Shown one piece after another: positions 51,229-60,376 of a stretch of 64,000 bases of DNA (the first letter of the stretch is position 1; each line of letters opens with the position of its first letter). Origin of the DNA: Anaerococcus sp. Marseille-P3915 (GTDB lineage Bacteria; Bacillota; Clostridia; Tissierellales; Peptoniphilaceae); contig NZ_LT984888.1 in NCBI RefSeq assembly GCF_900258475.1, positions 456,639 to 520,638 of the forward strand, in the 5' to 3' direction. The notes under the pieces are model-generated. The model was given only the letters and a program-made list of their open reading frames with translations, ran no database searches and was not told the DNA's origin. Both the position numbers and the translations under genes were made by a program.

Positions 51229-52536
51229 TTACTTATAGGTCACTTTCTTGCCTAGGCCAAGCCTTCCTAAAATTATGCCAAGGATGAAGCATATTAGGGA
51301 AGGGATGAACCAGGTGAAGCCAAATTTTGCTAGGGGTAGGTTTTGTATAAGGTCTACAAGTCCTATAAGGCCAAATTTTTTGCCAAAAGTTTCTATGACA
51401 GCTGTTATAATTACTGCTGTAACCATGAGGATGTAGGCCATGTTGTAAGGGACTTTTTTATCAAAAATCATATAAAAGGCCAGGCAAATTATGATTGGAT
51501 AGCCTATATTTAGGACCGGAGCGGCAAGATTTATTATAGCATCCACACCCAAAGATGAGATGAGAAAGCTTGCTAGGGTTACAAAGATTGCTGTGTAAAG
51601 ATATTTTATCTTGCCATTTGTTAAGTTTTCGATAAAATTACCAGCTGATGAGGTAAGGCCAATGGCTGTTGTAAGGCAGGCTAAGCTTACTGAAATGCTT
51701 ATAGCAAATTTGCCGAAATTTCCTAGGACCATGTAGACTAGGTTTATTAGGATTTCTACACGGGAGTCTGCCTGGGAAAATATCCCACTGGCATTAGCCC
51801 CTAGATAGGTAAGTCCTCCGTAGACTAGGGCTAGAAAGACTGATGCCACACAGCCTACAGCTATGATAAAAGACATTTTTTCCTTTTGATTAGTCTTGCC
51901 ATAGCCCTTTCTGATCATGTCTGTTACGACAATACCACTAAAAAGGGGAGAGGCAAAGGCATCGATTGTTTGGTAACCTTCGTAGAATCCTTTTACGAAA
52001 AATCCATCCTTAACATCGCTAGAAACTGGCATTCCTATTGGACTAATAATAGCCTTAACTATTAATACAAATAGGAAAAATAGGAGGAAGGGTGTTATAT
52101 ATTTGCCTATGATATTTACTACACTTGTTTCCCTAAAGGAAAGGATAAAGGTGATAGCAAAGAATCCTAAAGTTACAGTCCAGATAGGTAGGTTTGGGAA
52201 AAAGGACTTAAAGCCTACCTCATAGGTAGTGGCTGCTGTCCTAGGGATGGCAAAGGCAGGACCTATGCAGATGATAGATGCTATAGTTAAAATGTTAGAA
52301 AAGTTGGGGCCCACTCGCTTGCCGATATCTACAGCACGCCCTCCAGCAAAGGCTGTCATGATTACTGCAAAAATCGGAATAACAGGGTCTGCTAGCAAAA
52401 ATCCTAGCATGGTAGAAGCCCATCCATCTCCAGTTATGACACCCAAATAGGGTGGAAAAATTAAATTGCCCGCACCAAAAAATATAGCGAAAAGGGCAAG
52501 TCCGCTAATAAGTATGTCTTTATTTCTCTTGTTCAA
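51229..52536 (-). CDS. brnQ: Branched-chain amino acid transport protein, BrnQ/LIVCS family
   Basis: A 435-residue cation-coupled symporter for leucine, isoleucine and valine in the cytoplasmic membrane, with about 12 hydrophobic segments. The N-terminus (LFAIFFGAGNLIFPPYLGVI) and the segment ADSRVEILINLVYMVLGNFG match the LIVCS family. The start is a TTG at 52536 with AAGGAG in front. It is monocistronic and converges on glnN. No T-box leader is seen upstream. Confidence 0.93.
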   Translation of the reverse strand: MNKRNKDILISGLALFAIFFGAGNLIFPPYLGVITGDGWASTMLGFLLADPVIPIFAVIMTAFAGGRAVDIGKRVGPNFSNILTIASIICIGPAFAIPRTAATTYEVGFKSFFPNLPIWTVTLGFFAITFILSFRETSVVNIIGKYITPFLLFFLFVLIVKAIISPIGMPVSSDVKDGFFVKGFYEGYQTIDAFASPLFSGIVVTDMIRKGYGKTNQKEKMSFIIAVGCVASVFLALVYGGLTYLGANASGIFSQADSRVEILINLVYMVLGNFGKFAISISVSLACLTTAIGLTSSAGNFIENLTNGKIKYLYTAIFVTLASFLISSLGVDAIINLAAPVLNIGYPIIICLAFYMIFDKKVPYNMAYILMVTAVIITAVIETFGKKFGLIGLVDLIQNLPLAKFGFTWFIPSLICFILGIILGRLGLGKKVTYK

Positions 52537-53214
52537 AATTGTCTCCTTGTATGTAATTCAGACTATCATTATACCTTAGCTTTTAAAAATTCAAAAAAAT
52601 GTTTATTTTTTAATTAGTGGAGGATGAGAGAATTGAAAATTGTAATAGAGTTTTTATTTAATGAGTATAGAATTTAATAAAATAGTTAATATAAAAGTTC
52701 TTTGTTTCGAGCTAAAGCTCGACCACTCTGCCTCTGCACCAGTCCTTCCTCAATCTTCTTACAGAAGATTGGGATAGGGCTTCGCGTGGGGCTCCTCAGC
52801 TACGGCATCAAGCCTACCAACCATTTGCTTCACAAATGGGGTTAGGCATAGATACGCGCCGGAGGGGCGTGTCTCCATGAGCCGACGGGCTTGTTTCCTT
52901 ATCTCGAGCTTGTCGAGAGATCTATTAGTTCTGCTTGGGTGTTTGAATTACTTTGAGCAGGTTTTTGCTAATTTTTTTATCCCTTTGAATATTAACGGAT
53001 TGTTGTTCTTGGGTTTTTGTTGACTACGAAATACCCTGTTAGGCTTCTCCACGTTGGTCGAAGCAAGGGTGGAGTGTCTTTAGGCTTGTTTCCTGGAGCC
53101 GACGGGATTTTCTCGCTTCGCTCGAGATGAAGTTTGCAAGGCGTCTTTACTCTAGATAATTTTAATGATTTTATAGTAAAAACTCCTACAGCTGAAAGCC
53201 ATAGGAATTTGTTT
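52537..53214. repeat. Gene-free stretch with GC-richer palindromic repeats; PFK terminator at its end
   Basis: No credible gene. From 52700 to 53130 the DNA is GC-richer and full of short palindromes: TCGAGCT..AGCTCGA (52709-52724), CAATCTTC..GAAGATTG (52752-52773), ATTTG..CAAAT (52824-52838) and CTCGAG..CTCGAG-like units (52903-52919). The unit GAGCCGACGGG occurs at 52878 and 53096, and a relative (GAGCCGGCAGGCT) sits at the centre of the MITE at 12915. The minus-strand hairpin TCCTA..TAGGA with T run (53174-53208) ends the phosphofructokinase operon. Confidence 0.5.
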
Positions 53215-54435
53215 TTATTTTATAAAATCTTCTTTCTCAATAAAGACTGGCATGCCGTCTTGGTAGGTCTGGGCTATTTCTCTCTGGATTAGTGGGAGGC
53301 AATAGTTTATCATTTTTTCTTCTAGGGTTTTCTTATCACCTAGCCAATCTACAGGAATCATCATCTCTCTGTTGGCTATTTCTGATGGTTTGACCTCTGT
53401 GTAGGTGACTTCATAATTATCATTATTTGCTCTTCTTAGGACTGGGACTAGGTTGGTGTGGTCGATTCCTAGCTCTGTTGCCCTATAGCCTAGTTTGTAG
53501 GCTTCTTCTGCATCTGTCTTACTTATTAGGGTGTTGGTCCTTTGGACTGTGTTTAGCTCTATTGCCCTGGATTTGACTCCTAGCCTTTCTCTAACCATAG
53601 TTGCTAGTCTTTCGCCAACTCCTGCCACTACAGGGTGGTTGAAACCGTCCTTACTATTTGAAAAGACTTCTTCGTTTAGCTTATCTTCTAGGTCCCTAAA
53701 GCCTTCAGCTAGGGCTACTATGAGGTTGTTTTCAGCCTTTAGGGCCTCTTTTATTTCATCAAAGATATCATCTAGATATTTCTCATCTTCTGGTATATAG
53801 AGGAGGTTGACCTGATCTTTTTTGGCCTTGTGGTTGGCCACAAGAGAGCTTGCTGCAAGCCAGCCTGCGTGGCGGCCCATGATTTCCACAAAGGTCACGC
53901 TTTCTAGGTCATAGATATCGACATCTGTCCTGATTGTCCTGATTGTGGATGCTATGTATTTGGCAGCTGATCCGTAGCCTGGGGAGTGATCCATACCCAT
54001 TAGGTCGTTATCAATTGTCTTAGGGCATCCTATGACATGGATGTCTTCGATTTTCTTCTCTACCATGTATTTATTTAGTTTTGTGACTGTGTCCATAGAG
54101 TCGTTGCCGCCAATATAGATAAAGAGGTCGATGGCGTTTTTCCTTAGGACTTCAAAAATTTTGGCATAGTCTGGGTGGTCTAGATCATCTGATAATTTAT
54201 ACCTGCAGGAACCAAGTATTGATGATGGCCTGGCCATAAGTTTTTTGCCGCAATTGTCCTTGGCAAAGATTTCTTGGTCGACTTCTTCTATATGTTCTTT
54301 GAGGATGCCTTCGATGCCGTTATTTGATAGGTAGATATGGTTAAAGTCATTGTCTATGCCACCTTCAATAGCACCTGCAAGAGATGAGTTTATTACTGAT
54401 GTAGGTCCACCGGATTGGGCTATTATTACATTCAT
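53215..54435 (-). CDS. Pyrophosphate-type 6-phosphofructokinase
   Basis: A 406-residue phosphofructokinase that phosphorylates fructose 6-phosphate in glycolysis. The donor site reads YIGGNDSMDT rather than the GGDGS of ATP enzymes, and PKTIDNDL carries the Lys typical of PPi-dependent enzymes, so pyrophosphate is the likely donor and the reaction is reversible. Other landmarks are GYGSAAKYIA and MGRHAGWLAA. It is the last gene of an operon with a PTS IIA protein and two HAD phosphatases. Confidence 0.9.
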   Translation of the reverse strand: MNVIIAQSGGPTSVINSSLAGAIEGGIDNDFNHIYLSNNGIEGILKEHIEEVDQEIFAKDNCGKKLMARPSSILGSCRYKLSDDLDHPDYAKIFEVLRKNAIDLFIYIGGNDSMDTVTKLNKYMVEKKIEDIHVIGCPKTIDNDLMGMDHSPGYGSAAKYIASTIRTIRTDVDIYDLESVTFVEIMGRHAGWLAASSLVANHKAKKDQVNLLYIPEDEKYLDDIFDEIKEALKAENNLIVALAEGFRDLEDKLNEEVFSNSKDGFNHPVVAGVGERLATMVRERLGVKSRAIELNTVQRTNTLISKTDAEEAYKLGYRATELGIDHTNLVPVLRRANNDNYEVTYTEVKPSEIANREMMIPVDWLGDKKTLEEKMINYCLPLIQREIAQTYQDGMPVFIEKEDFIK

Positions 54436-54445
54436 TATCTTCTCC

Positions 54446-55249
54446 TTAAAATAAATATTCTTCTAGGTAGGCTGCTATCCCGTCTTCATCATTTGATAGG
54501 GTGATGTGATCGGCGATTTCCTTGATATGGTCAACTGCATTGCCCATGGCAACCCTTGTTCCGCCGATTTCAAACATTGTTATATCGTTCATTTCATCGC
54601 CAAAGATTAGGATATCATCTGTACCTATGCCTAGGATCTTGGCTGCTTCTAGGACAGAATTGCCCTTTGATAGGCCAAGGGGCATGACTTCGTGGTAGAA
54701 CCTCAATGATTGGACTTGGACAGTCCTGTCAGCAAATTTTTCTATTAATTTTTGGCGAGGCTCGTCAATTTTTTCTGGGTCTGCTGCGAAGAGGAACTTA
54801 TTTGGCTCAAAGTCAATGCTATCTCTGATGGTCTTATCTTCCTTAAGAGGGACACCTAGGTTTTGGGCTTCCCAATTGCTATAATGCTTGCTAGCATCAT
54901 CTGTTATTATGTAATCTCCCTTTGGCACCATTAGCTCTAGGTCAAGATTTTTGGAAAATTTTAGGATTTCTTTGGCAAGACTTAAGTCCATTGGATGGTT
55001 GGCTAGTATCTTCTTTTCTTTATAATCATAGAGCATGCCACCATTAAAGGATGAGATAAGACCACCAAATTCGTCAAATTTGAGGGCGCTAGCTAGGGCA
55101 TAGATTCCAGAAGTAGGCCTTCCTGAGGCTATCATGACCTCATGTCCTTCTTTGCTTGCCCTTATTAGGGCGTTTTTTGTCCTTTCTGTAATTTGACTCT
55201 TGCTATTTACAAGTGTTCCGTCTACGTCTACTACAATTAGTTTCGTCAT
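54446..55249 (-). CDS. Cof-type HAD phosphatase
   Basis: A 267-residue HAD hydrolase of subfamily IIB. Catalytic Asp nucleophile and acid are in VVDVDGTLVNS near the N-terminus; motif II is in MIASGRPTSG; the C-terminal IFGDEMNDITMFE binds Mg2+. Such proteins dephosphorylate sugar phosphates, nucleotides or flavin precursors; the substrate cannot be told. It lies 10 bases before the phosphofructokinase gene in the same operon, pointing to sugar phosphates. Confidence 0.9.
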   Translation of the reverse strand: MTKLIVVDVDGTLVNSKSQITERTKNALIRASKEGHEVMIASGRPTSGIYALASALKFDEFGGLISSFNGGMLYDYKEKKILANHPMDLSLAKEILKFSKNLDLELMVPKGDYIITDDASKHYSNWEAQNLGVPLKEDKTIRDSIDFEPNKFLFAADPEKIDEPRQKLIEKFADRTVQVQSLRFYHEVMPLGLSKGNSVLEAAKILGIGTDDILIFGDEMNDITMFEIGGTRVAMGNAVDHIKEIADHITLSNDEDGIAAYLEEYLF

Positions 55250-55267
55250 TTTCTTCCTTTCTTTTCC

Positions 55268-56074
55268 TTACAAAATATTCTTTTCTAAATATAGGGCTAT
55301 GCCGTCATCATCGTTTGTCGGGCAGATATCATCGGCAAGATTTTTGATATAATCACTGGCATTTGCCATGGCAATTCCAGTGCCTGCCATCTCTATCATG
55401 GTTTCATCGTTGATTTCATCGCCAAAGGCTAGGGTATCCTTGTGGTCAATTCCATAAAAGTCAGCTATTTCCAAAAGGCTCCTGCCCTTGTGAATACCAG
55501 CTGGCATGCAGTCTAGAAATTGGGGCATGGAATGGATCGGGTTTACCTTACCCTTAAATTTTTCTTCAAAATCTGACTTTACCTTTTCAATAAGACTAGG
55601 TTTTGCCGAAAATAAAAGTTTGTTTAGGTCAAAATCAAGTTTATTTGCTAAATCTTTTATGATTTCTACTTCTAGCTTGTTTTTCTTTGAGAGAAAGTCT
55701 AGGTCGTAGGCATCATCTTTTTCTGCAAGGATTTTATTATCGTGATAAATTAAATAATCAAGGCCAAGGCTTTTGCCATAAGCAATCATTTCTTTTACGA
55801 TTTCTCTTGGGATGGTGTGGTTTATGACTGGCTTATCTTTGGCAAGGTCAAAGACTAGGGCGCCATTGGAGCTTGCTACAAGGCCGCCTTCATGCCTATT
55901 AAAAAGCTCTCTTGCGACCTTGATCGATCCGTAAAAGTCCCTACCAGTGATGATTACGACCTTATGGCCGAAATCTAGGACTTTTTCTATGGTTTCTTTA
56001 CTTTTCTTACTTATGGTATTTGTGCTTGTTAGTAGGGTCCCGTCCAGGTCTACTGCAATTAATTTTTTAGTCAT
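55268..56074 (-). CDS. Cof-type HAD phosphatase
   Basis: A 268-residue HAD-IIB hydrolase with AVDLDGTLLTST, VIITGRDFYGS and AFGDEINDETMIEMAGTG. It is a clear paralogue of its neighbour at 54446 and of the one at 57899. It follows the PTS IIA gene by one base, indicating tight coupling. Two different phosphatases beside PTS and phosphofructokinase genes suggest control of sugar-phosphate levels; this is inferred. Confidence 0.9.
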   Translation of the reverse strand: MTKKLIAVDLDGTLLTSTNTISKKSKETIEKVLDFGHKVVIITGRDFYGSIKVARELFNRHEGGLVASSNGALVFDLAKDKPVINHTIPREIVKEMIAYGKSLGLDYLIYHDNKILAEKDDAYDLDFLSKKNKLEVEIIKDLANKLDFDLNKLLFSAKPSLIEKVKSDFEEKFKGKVNPIHSMPQFLDCMPAGIHKGRSLLEIADFYGIDHKDTLAFGDEINDETMIEMAGTGIAMANASDYIKNLADDICPTNDDDGIALYLEKNIL

Positions 56075-56075
56075 C

Positions 56076-56561
56076 TTATAGGCTAAAGAGCTCGTCTCCT
56101 ACTTCTACATTTTTTGCTTCTGATAATTTAACTTTTTTGATGGTTGGATTAGTGATAACTACTGGGGATTCTAGGCTATAGCCAGCTTCTTTAATCGCAT
56201 CAAGATCAAATTCTAGAAGGAGGTCGCCTTTTTTGACCTCTTGGCCAGATTTTACGAATGCATTAAAGCCCTTGCCTTCAAGCTCAACTGTCCCTATGCC
56301 AACATGGACTAGGACTTGGATGCCTCTTTTACTTTCAACTCCAATAGCGTGTTTGCCGTGGGCAACCATCGTAATCTTGCCATCGCATGGGGCAAAGACC
56401 TTGCCCTCATCGGCTATGATAAGAGCACCAGGTCCTACGATTTGTTCAGAAAAAATTAGGTCGCGGCAATTTTTTATTTCTGTAATTTCCCCCTTGATTG
56501 GGGCATAAAATATCTTGTCTTCTTTGGTAAATATATTTTTTATGTCATCTATTATTGACAT
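56076..56561 (-). CDS. PTS glucose-type IIA component
   Basis: A 161-residue soluble IIA protein (Crr/PtsG-IIA family). Features are FYAPIKGEITEI, AIGVESKRGIQVLVHVGIGT with the phosphorylated His in LVHVGIGT, and the conserved VVITN near the end. It accepts phosphate from HPr and passes it to a IIB domain; no IIBC gene is in the window, so the partner is elsewhere. It is the first gene of the operon that runs through two HAD phosphatases to phosphofructokinase. Confidence 0.93.
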   Translation of the reverse strand: MSIIDDIKNIFTKEDKIFYAPIKGEITEIKNCRDLIFSEQIVGPGALIIADEGKVFAPCDGKITMVAHGKHAIGVESKRGIQVLVHVGIGTVELEGKGFNAFVKSGQEVKKGDLLLEFDLDAIKEAGYSLESPVVITNPTIKKVKLSEAKNVEVGDELFSL

Positions 56562-56644
56562 TGGCTCACCTCTTTTTATGTATGCAAAACTGTCTCTTAA
56601 TCACTATACCACAAATGAAGTCTTTGTTAGCTTTATATGTATAA

Positions 56645-56678
56645 GTTAAAAAACTAGCAAATAAAAATTCACTAGTTT
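56645..56678 (-). terminator. Terminator of the DUF3783 gene
   Basis: On the minus strand stem AAACTAG / CTAGTTT, 14-base loop, then T run. Confidence 0.65.
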
Positions 56679-56687
56679 TTCTTATGA

Positions 56688-57257
56688 TTATTTATTTTCG
56701 TTTTCTACCCTTATATTTTCATCTAATAATTTTAGGTAGTAGGTCTTGGCCATCTCTATGCTAAAGATAGATGAATCCTTGAAAAAGGCCTTAATTTCAT
56801 CGATTAGGGCCTTGGTTTTGGCATCTTCACCATATTTTTCCTTAAGGTCTGAGGCCTTTTCTAATTGGCCATTTATCTTATGGATAAGGCCCATGGTCCT
56901 TGCTTCTCTGTCATTTTCTATTAAAAGCTCTCTTAGGGACCACTTGATATTATTTTCTGTAACTCCTGCCTTGTGTTGTACATTGACCTGATTATTTCTA
57001 AGGGCATCGATTACATCAAACATCTTTTGATTGTCAAAATTAGAAAATAGGATGAAGTCAAAGTCGATATTTGCTTCTTCATCTATTACTTCCTTTTTGC
57101 TTTCATCAAAGTCCTCAAGGCCTAAAAGGTAGCCAACTAGGTGGTCTACTTCCTTTTCGTCTACTTCTATTATGTTTACATCGTGAGAGTCACAAATTTG
57201 CTTAAATTTATCAAAATCACTATTTAAGTGGGATTTATAGTATAAAATATCTGCCAT
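56688..57257 (-). CDS. DUF3783-family protein
   Basis: A 189-residue cytoplasmic protein. The middle part (FILFSNFDNQKMFDVIDALR, then HKAGVTENNIKWSLRELLIE) has the DUF3783 pattern: FSNF..Q....ID.LR followed by VT..N..W....LL. An N-terminal strand-helix region and a C-terminal helical part (INGQLEKASDLKEKYGEDAK) flank it. The family's role is unknown. It is monocistronic, divergent from the gene at 57364. Confidence 0.75.
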   Translation of the reverse strand: MADILYYKSHLNSDFDKFKQICDSHDVNIIEVDEKEVDHLVGYLLGLEDFDESKKEVIDEEANIDFDFILFSNFDNQKMFDVIDALRNNQVNVQHKAGVTENNIKWSLRELLIENDREARTMGLIHKINGQLEKASDLKEKYGEDAKTKALIDEIKAFFKDSSIFSIEMAKTYYLKLLDENIRVENENK

Positions 57258-57363
57258 TTTTTCCTCATTTCTTTTACTAAATACATATAAATTATACTAA
57301 TCATAAAATTTTGTTCAAATTTCAAAAAATGGGTATAAATTATTTAAGAACCTAGGAGGCTAT

Positions 57364-57855
57364 ATGACTGAAAGAGTAATTAATTTAGAAAAAAAACTAG
57401 TTAAGACTGATAAAATTTTAAGAAAGGTGCGTCAGACTAGGGCTATTGTGATTAAAAGCCTACAGTCTATTGACAATAAATATGATTTTTCTGCAAGCTC
57501 CTGGCTTAGGGGCAATTTCCTCGGTAATTTTATAAGGGGATCAAAGATTGATAAGATGAACAAAAATATCGACAGGGTCCAAAAGTCTATGCTTAAACTT
57601 GAGGCTGACCTCATGGTTTATGATATTGATAATGACACAAATCTTGCGGGATTTTTAAGGCTCCCATCAAAGATGAGCGAATCGGGCAAGGTGACTAATA
57701 AATTTACCGATATTGGCCTTAGGGCTTCGATGAGATTTAGGCAATTTGATGTAGTTGTAAGCCTTAGAAATCTGGAAACTCTTATAAAAAGGCTTGAAGA
57801 AATTAGACATGAACTTAAAAATGACCTTAAAGGATCTATGGGTTATTTAAAATGA
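57364..57855 (+). CDS. Hypothetical helical protein
   Basis: A 163-residue cytoplasmic protein, basic and largely helical (INLEKKLVKTDKILRKVRQT, RVQKSMLKLEADLMVYDIDN), with a central SASSWLRGNFLGNFIRGSKI segment. There is no signal peptide or membrane span. I do not recognise the family. CTAGGAGG precedes the ATG. It stands alone, ending in a bidirectional terminator that it shares with the converging HAD gene. Confidence 0.7.
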   Translation: MTERVINLEKKLVKTDKILRKVRQTRAIVIKSLQSIDNKYDFSASSWLRGNFLGNFIRGSKIDKMNKNIDRVQKSMLKLEADLMVYDIDNDTNLAGFLRLPSKMSESGKVTNKFTDIGLRASMRFRQFDVVVSLRNLETLIKRLEEIRHELKNDLKGSMGYLK

Positions 57856-57857
57856 AA

Positions 57858-57899
57858 AAAATGACTAGGCAAAAGTTAAACTTTCGCTTAGTCATTTTT
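57858..57899. terminator. Bidirectional terminator
   Basis: Stem AAAATGACTAGGC.. / ..GCTTAGTCATTTT with one mismatch, flanked by A and T runs, between two converging genes. Confidence 0.85.
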
Positions 57900-58726
57900 T
57901 ATTCAAAAATTTCTAAATTATTGTCAATTAGCTTATTTATAGCATAGGCTACACCATTTTGTAGGTTAGACTTGGTGATGAATTTGGCGTGTTTTTTTAA
58001 TTCATCGACTGAATTTGCCATGGCAACTGGAAAGCCAGTTTGCTCTAGCATTGGTATGTCGTTTTTCTCATTGCCTATGGACATGATTTCATCAGGAGTG
58101 ATATCTAACATCTCCGCCATAAGCTTTACAGCGTGGCCCTTGTTGGCCTTTTTGTTCATGACCTCTATGAGGAAGGGTGCGGTTTGGACTGCATAATAAT
58201 CTTCATTAAGGATTTTTAGTTTGTTTTTAAGTACCTTATTTATACTTGCTCTTGAGCCTAAAATCAGAAATCTACCGAAGTCCTTGTCTTTGGCTACTTT
58301 GTCGTAGTCAATCTTAGTTAATTTTAGCTGGTTGATTGCTGCATCCATTTGAGTATAAAAATTTGGTTCTTTATGCCTTGAATAAAAACCTATATCATCC
58401 ATAGCGGATACTTCTACATCATAAGGAGTCATTAGGTCATCAAGTTTTTTAAGATCATCAATAGTTTGGAAATTTCCGCCAATTGCTTTGCCGGTCGCAT
58501 TATCAAAGATATATGAACCATTCTGGCAGACTGTAAAATGCCCCTTTCTATTTAGGCCTAGCCTTCTTATATATTTTTCCATTGAATGATATGGCCTGCC
58601 GCTGGCTAGGGCTATATGGACTCCCATATCCCTTGCCCTATCGATTGCTTCTATGTTTTTTTTGCTGAGTCTCTTAAGTGGGGTAACAAGTGTACCATCC
58701 ACATCAATAGTAATTAATTTGATCAT
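57899..58726 (-). CDS. Cof-type HAD phosphatase
   Basis: A 275-residue HAD-IIB hydrolase with TIDVDGTLVTP, ALASGRPYHSMEKYIRRLGL and MSIGNEKNDIPMLE. The Mg-binding motif has GNEKND rather than GDE.ND, as in YidA-like members. Substrate unknown. It lies 17 bases after the alanine symporter gene on the same strand and may be read through from it. Confidence 0.9.
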   Translation of the reverse strand: MIKLITIDVDGTLVTPLKRLSKKNIEAIDRARDMGVHIALASGRPYHSMEKYIRRLGLNRKGHFTVCQNGSYIFDNATGKAIGGNFQTIDDLKKLDDLMTPYDVEVSAMDDIGFYSRHKEPNFYTQMDAAINQLKLTKIDYDKVAKDKDFGRFLILGSRASINKVLKNKLKILNEDYYAVQTAPFLIEVMNKKANKGHAVKLMAEMLDITPDEIMSIGNEKNDIPMLEQTGFPVAMANSVDELKKHAKFITKSNLQNGVAYAINKLIDNNLEIFE

Positions 58727-58743
58727 ACTACTATTATACTATA

Positions 58744-60126
58744 TTATTTTCTATTTAAGAGGTCTTTGTACTCATCAGGTGATTTACGAATCCTTGTTGG
58801 GTCTTTAAAAAAGTCATCCGCAAGCCTTTTAACTACAGGGCTTAGCATGATTAGGGCATAGAGGTTTGGAAGAGCCATTAGGCCGTTTAGGATATTTGAA
58901 ACAACCCAAACAAGGCCTAGGTCGACATTTGCACCTACAAATACAAATATTATATATAAAATCCTATAAGGGATTACAATCTTATCTCCAAAAAGATAGG
59001 TGAGGGCGGTTTCTCCATAATAAGCCCAACCCATGATTGTGGATAGGGCAAAAAGAGTTAGGCCAATACTTACTACATAAGACCCGTAATTTGTGGACTT
59101 GGCAAAGGCATTTGCCACAAGGCTTGAGGCATCAGAGCTAGATGTCCATGATATTTGGCTAGTTATTATAACAAGGGCTGTAATGGTACAGATAATAATT
59201 GTATCGACAAATACTTCGCTCATCCCCCAAAGACCTTGGCGGCAAGGGTGGTCTGTAGAGGCACTTGCATGGGCTATAGGTGAAGAACCAAGACCTGCTT
59301 CGTTGGTGAAAACACCCCTAGCAACACCGGCTGAAATAACTTGTTTAACTGTAAGACCCACGAATGAACCTCCAAGGCTAGCAGGAGAAAAGGCTCCTAG
59401 GAAAATTGCCTTGAAAGCTGGTATTATATATGCCCTATTTAAAAATAAAAGATAAATAGAACCTAGTATATAAAGCAGGCTCATAAGAGGGACAAGCTTT
59501 GATGTAACCTTGCTTATGGATGAAATCCCACCTACTATTACAAAGCCAACAAGAGTAGCTAAAACAAGACCTGTGATAAGAGGGTTGATATTGTAATTGC
59601 TCTTAAGGACACCAGCTATAGCGTTTGATTGGGTAGAATTACCTATACCAAAAACAGCAATACCAGCAAAAAGGGCGAAAGTTTTGGCAAGGCCATTCTT
59701 TCCTAGACCATTTTTTATATAATACATAGGTCCACCCACAAAGCGTCCGTTTTTATTTTCCCTAAAGGCAAGGGCAAGGCTTACTTCGGAAAATTTGGTA
59801 GCCATACCAAAAATAGCGGCCACCCACATCCAAAAGATAGCCCCAGGTCCACCTAAGATAATGGCAAGGGAGACACCTACGATATTGCCAGTGCCAACAG
59901 TAGCAGCAAGGGCAGTAGAAAGGGCCTCAAAAGGTGAAATATCCCCATCGTGTTCTTTGTGTGATTTATCAAAAACTTTAAGTAGGGTATTCCTAAGGGC
60001 AAAGCCAAGTTTTCTAAATTGAAGGCCAGATAAAACAAGAGTTAAGATAAGGCCAGTGCCAATGATTCCGACAATGAGGGGAGCACCCCAAAGTATCTTA
60101 TCAATAGCGACGAAAAATTCTTTCAT
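58744..60126 (-). CDS. Alanine/glycine:cation symporter, AGCS family
   Basis: A 460-residue sodium-coupled alanine (or glycine) importer with about 11 transmembrane helices. Family signatures include ALSTALAATVGTGNIVGVSL, GGPGAIFWMWVAAIFGMATK and GVARGVFTNEAGLGSSPIAH. It is divergent from alanine dehydrogenase across 250 bases, so uptake and catabolism of alanine are probably co-regulated from this region. GGAGATAC precedes the start. Confidence 0.95.
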   Translation of the reverse strand: MKEFFVAIDKILWGAPLIVGIIGTGLILTLVLSGLQFRKLGFALRNTLLKVFDKSHKEHDGDISPFEALSTALAATVGTGNIVGVSLAIILGGPGAIFWMWVAAIFGMATKFSEVSLALAFRENKNGRFVGGPMYYIKNGLGKNGLAKTFALFAGIAVFGIGNSTQSNAIAGVLKSNYNINPLITGLVLATLVGFVIVGGISSISKVTSKLVPLMSLLYILGSIYLLFLNRAYIIPAFKAIFLGAFSPASLGGSFVGLTVKQVISAGVARGVFTNEAGLGSSPIAHASASTDHPCRQGLWGMSEVFVDTIIICTITALVIITSQISWTSSSDASSLVANAFAKSTNYGSYVVSIGLTLFALSTIMGWAYYGETALTYLFGDKIVIPYRILYIIFVFVGANVDLGLVWVVSNILNGLMALPNLYALIMLSPVVKRLADDFFKDPTRIRKSPDEYKDLLNRK

Positions 60127-60376
60127 ATGTATCTCCTTTCATAAATAGTATTTTATTATTTTATCCGCATTTTTATGATTTACAAAAATAAATATTTTCT
60201 TGTCAATCTACTCGCAAAGCCCTAAAACATCGCTAAATTTATTTCGATAAACTTATAAATTAACAAGGAAATTAGCATATTTTATAAAAAAATTATAAGA
60301 AGAATTTATTCTTAGGCCTAAAACCGGTATAATGTAGAAGTAAAGACGAGTTTAACAGATTAAGAAAGGATATAAA

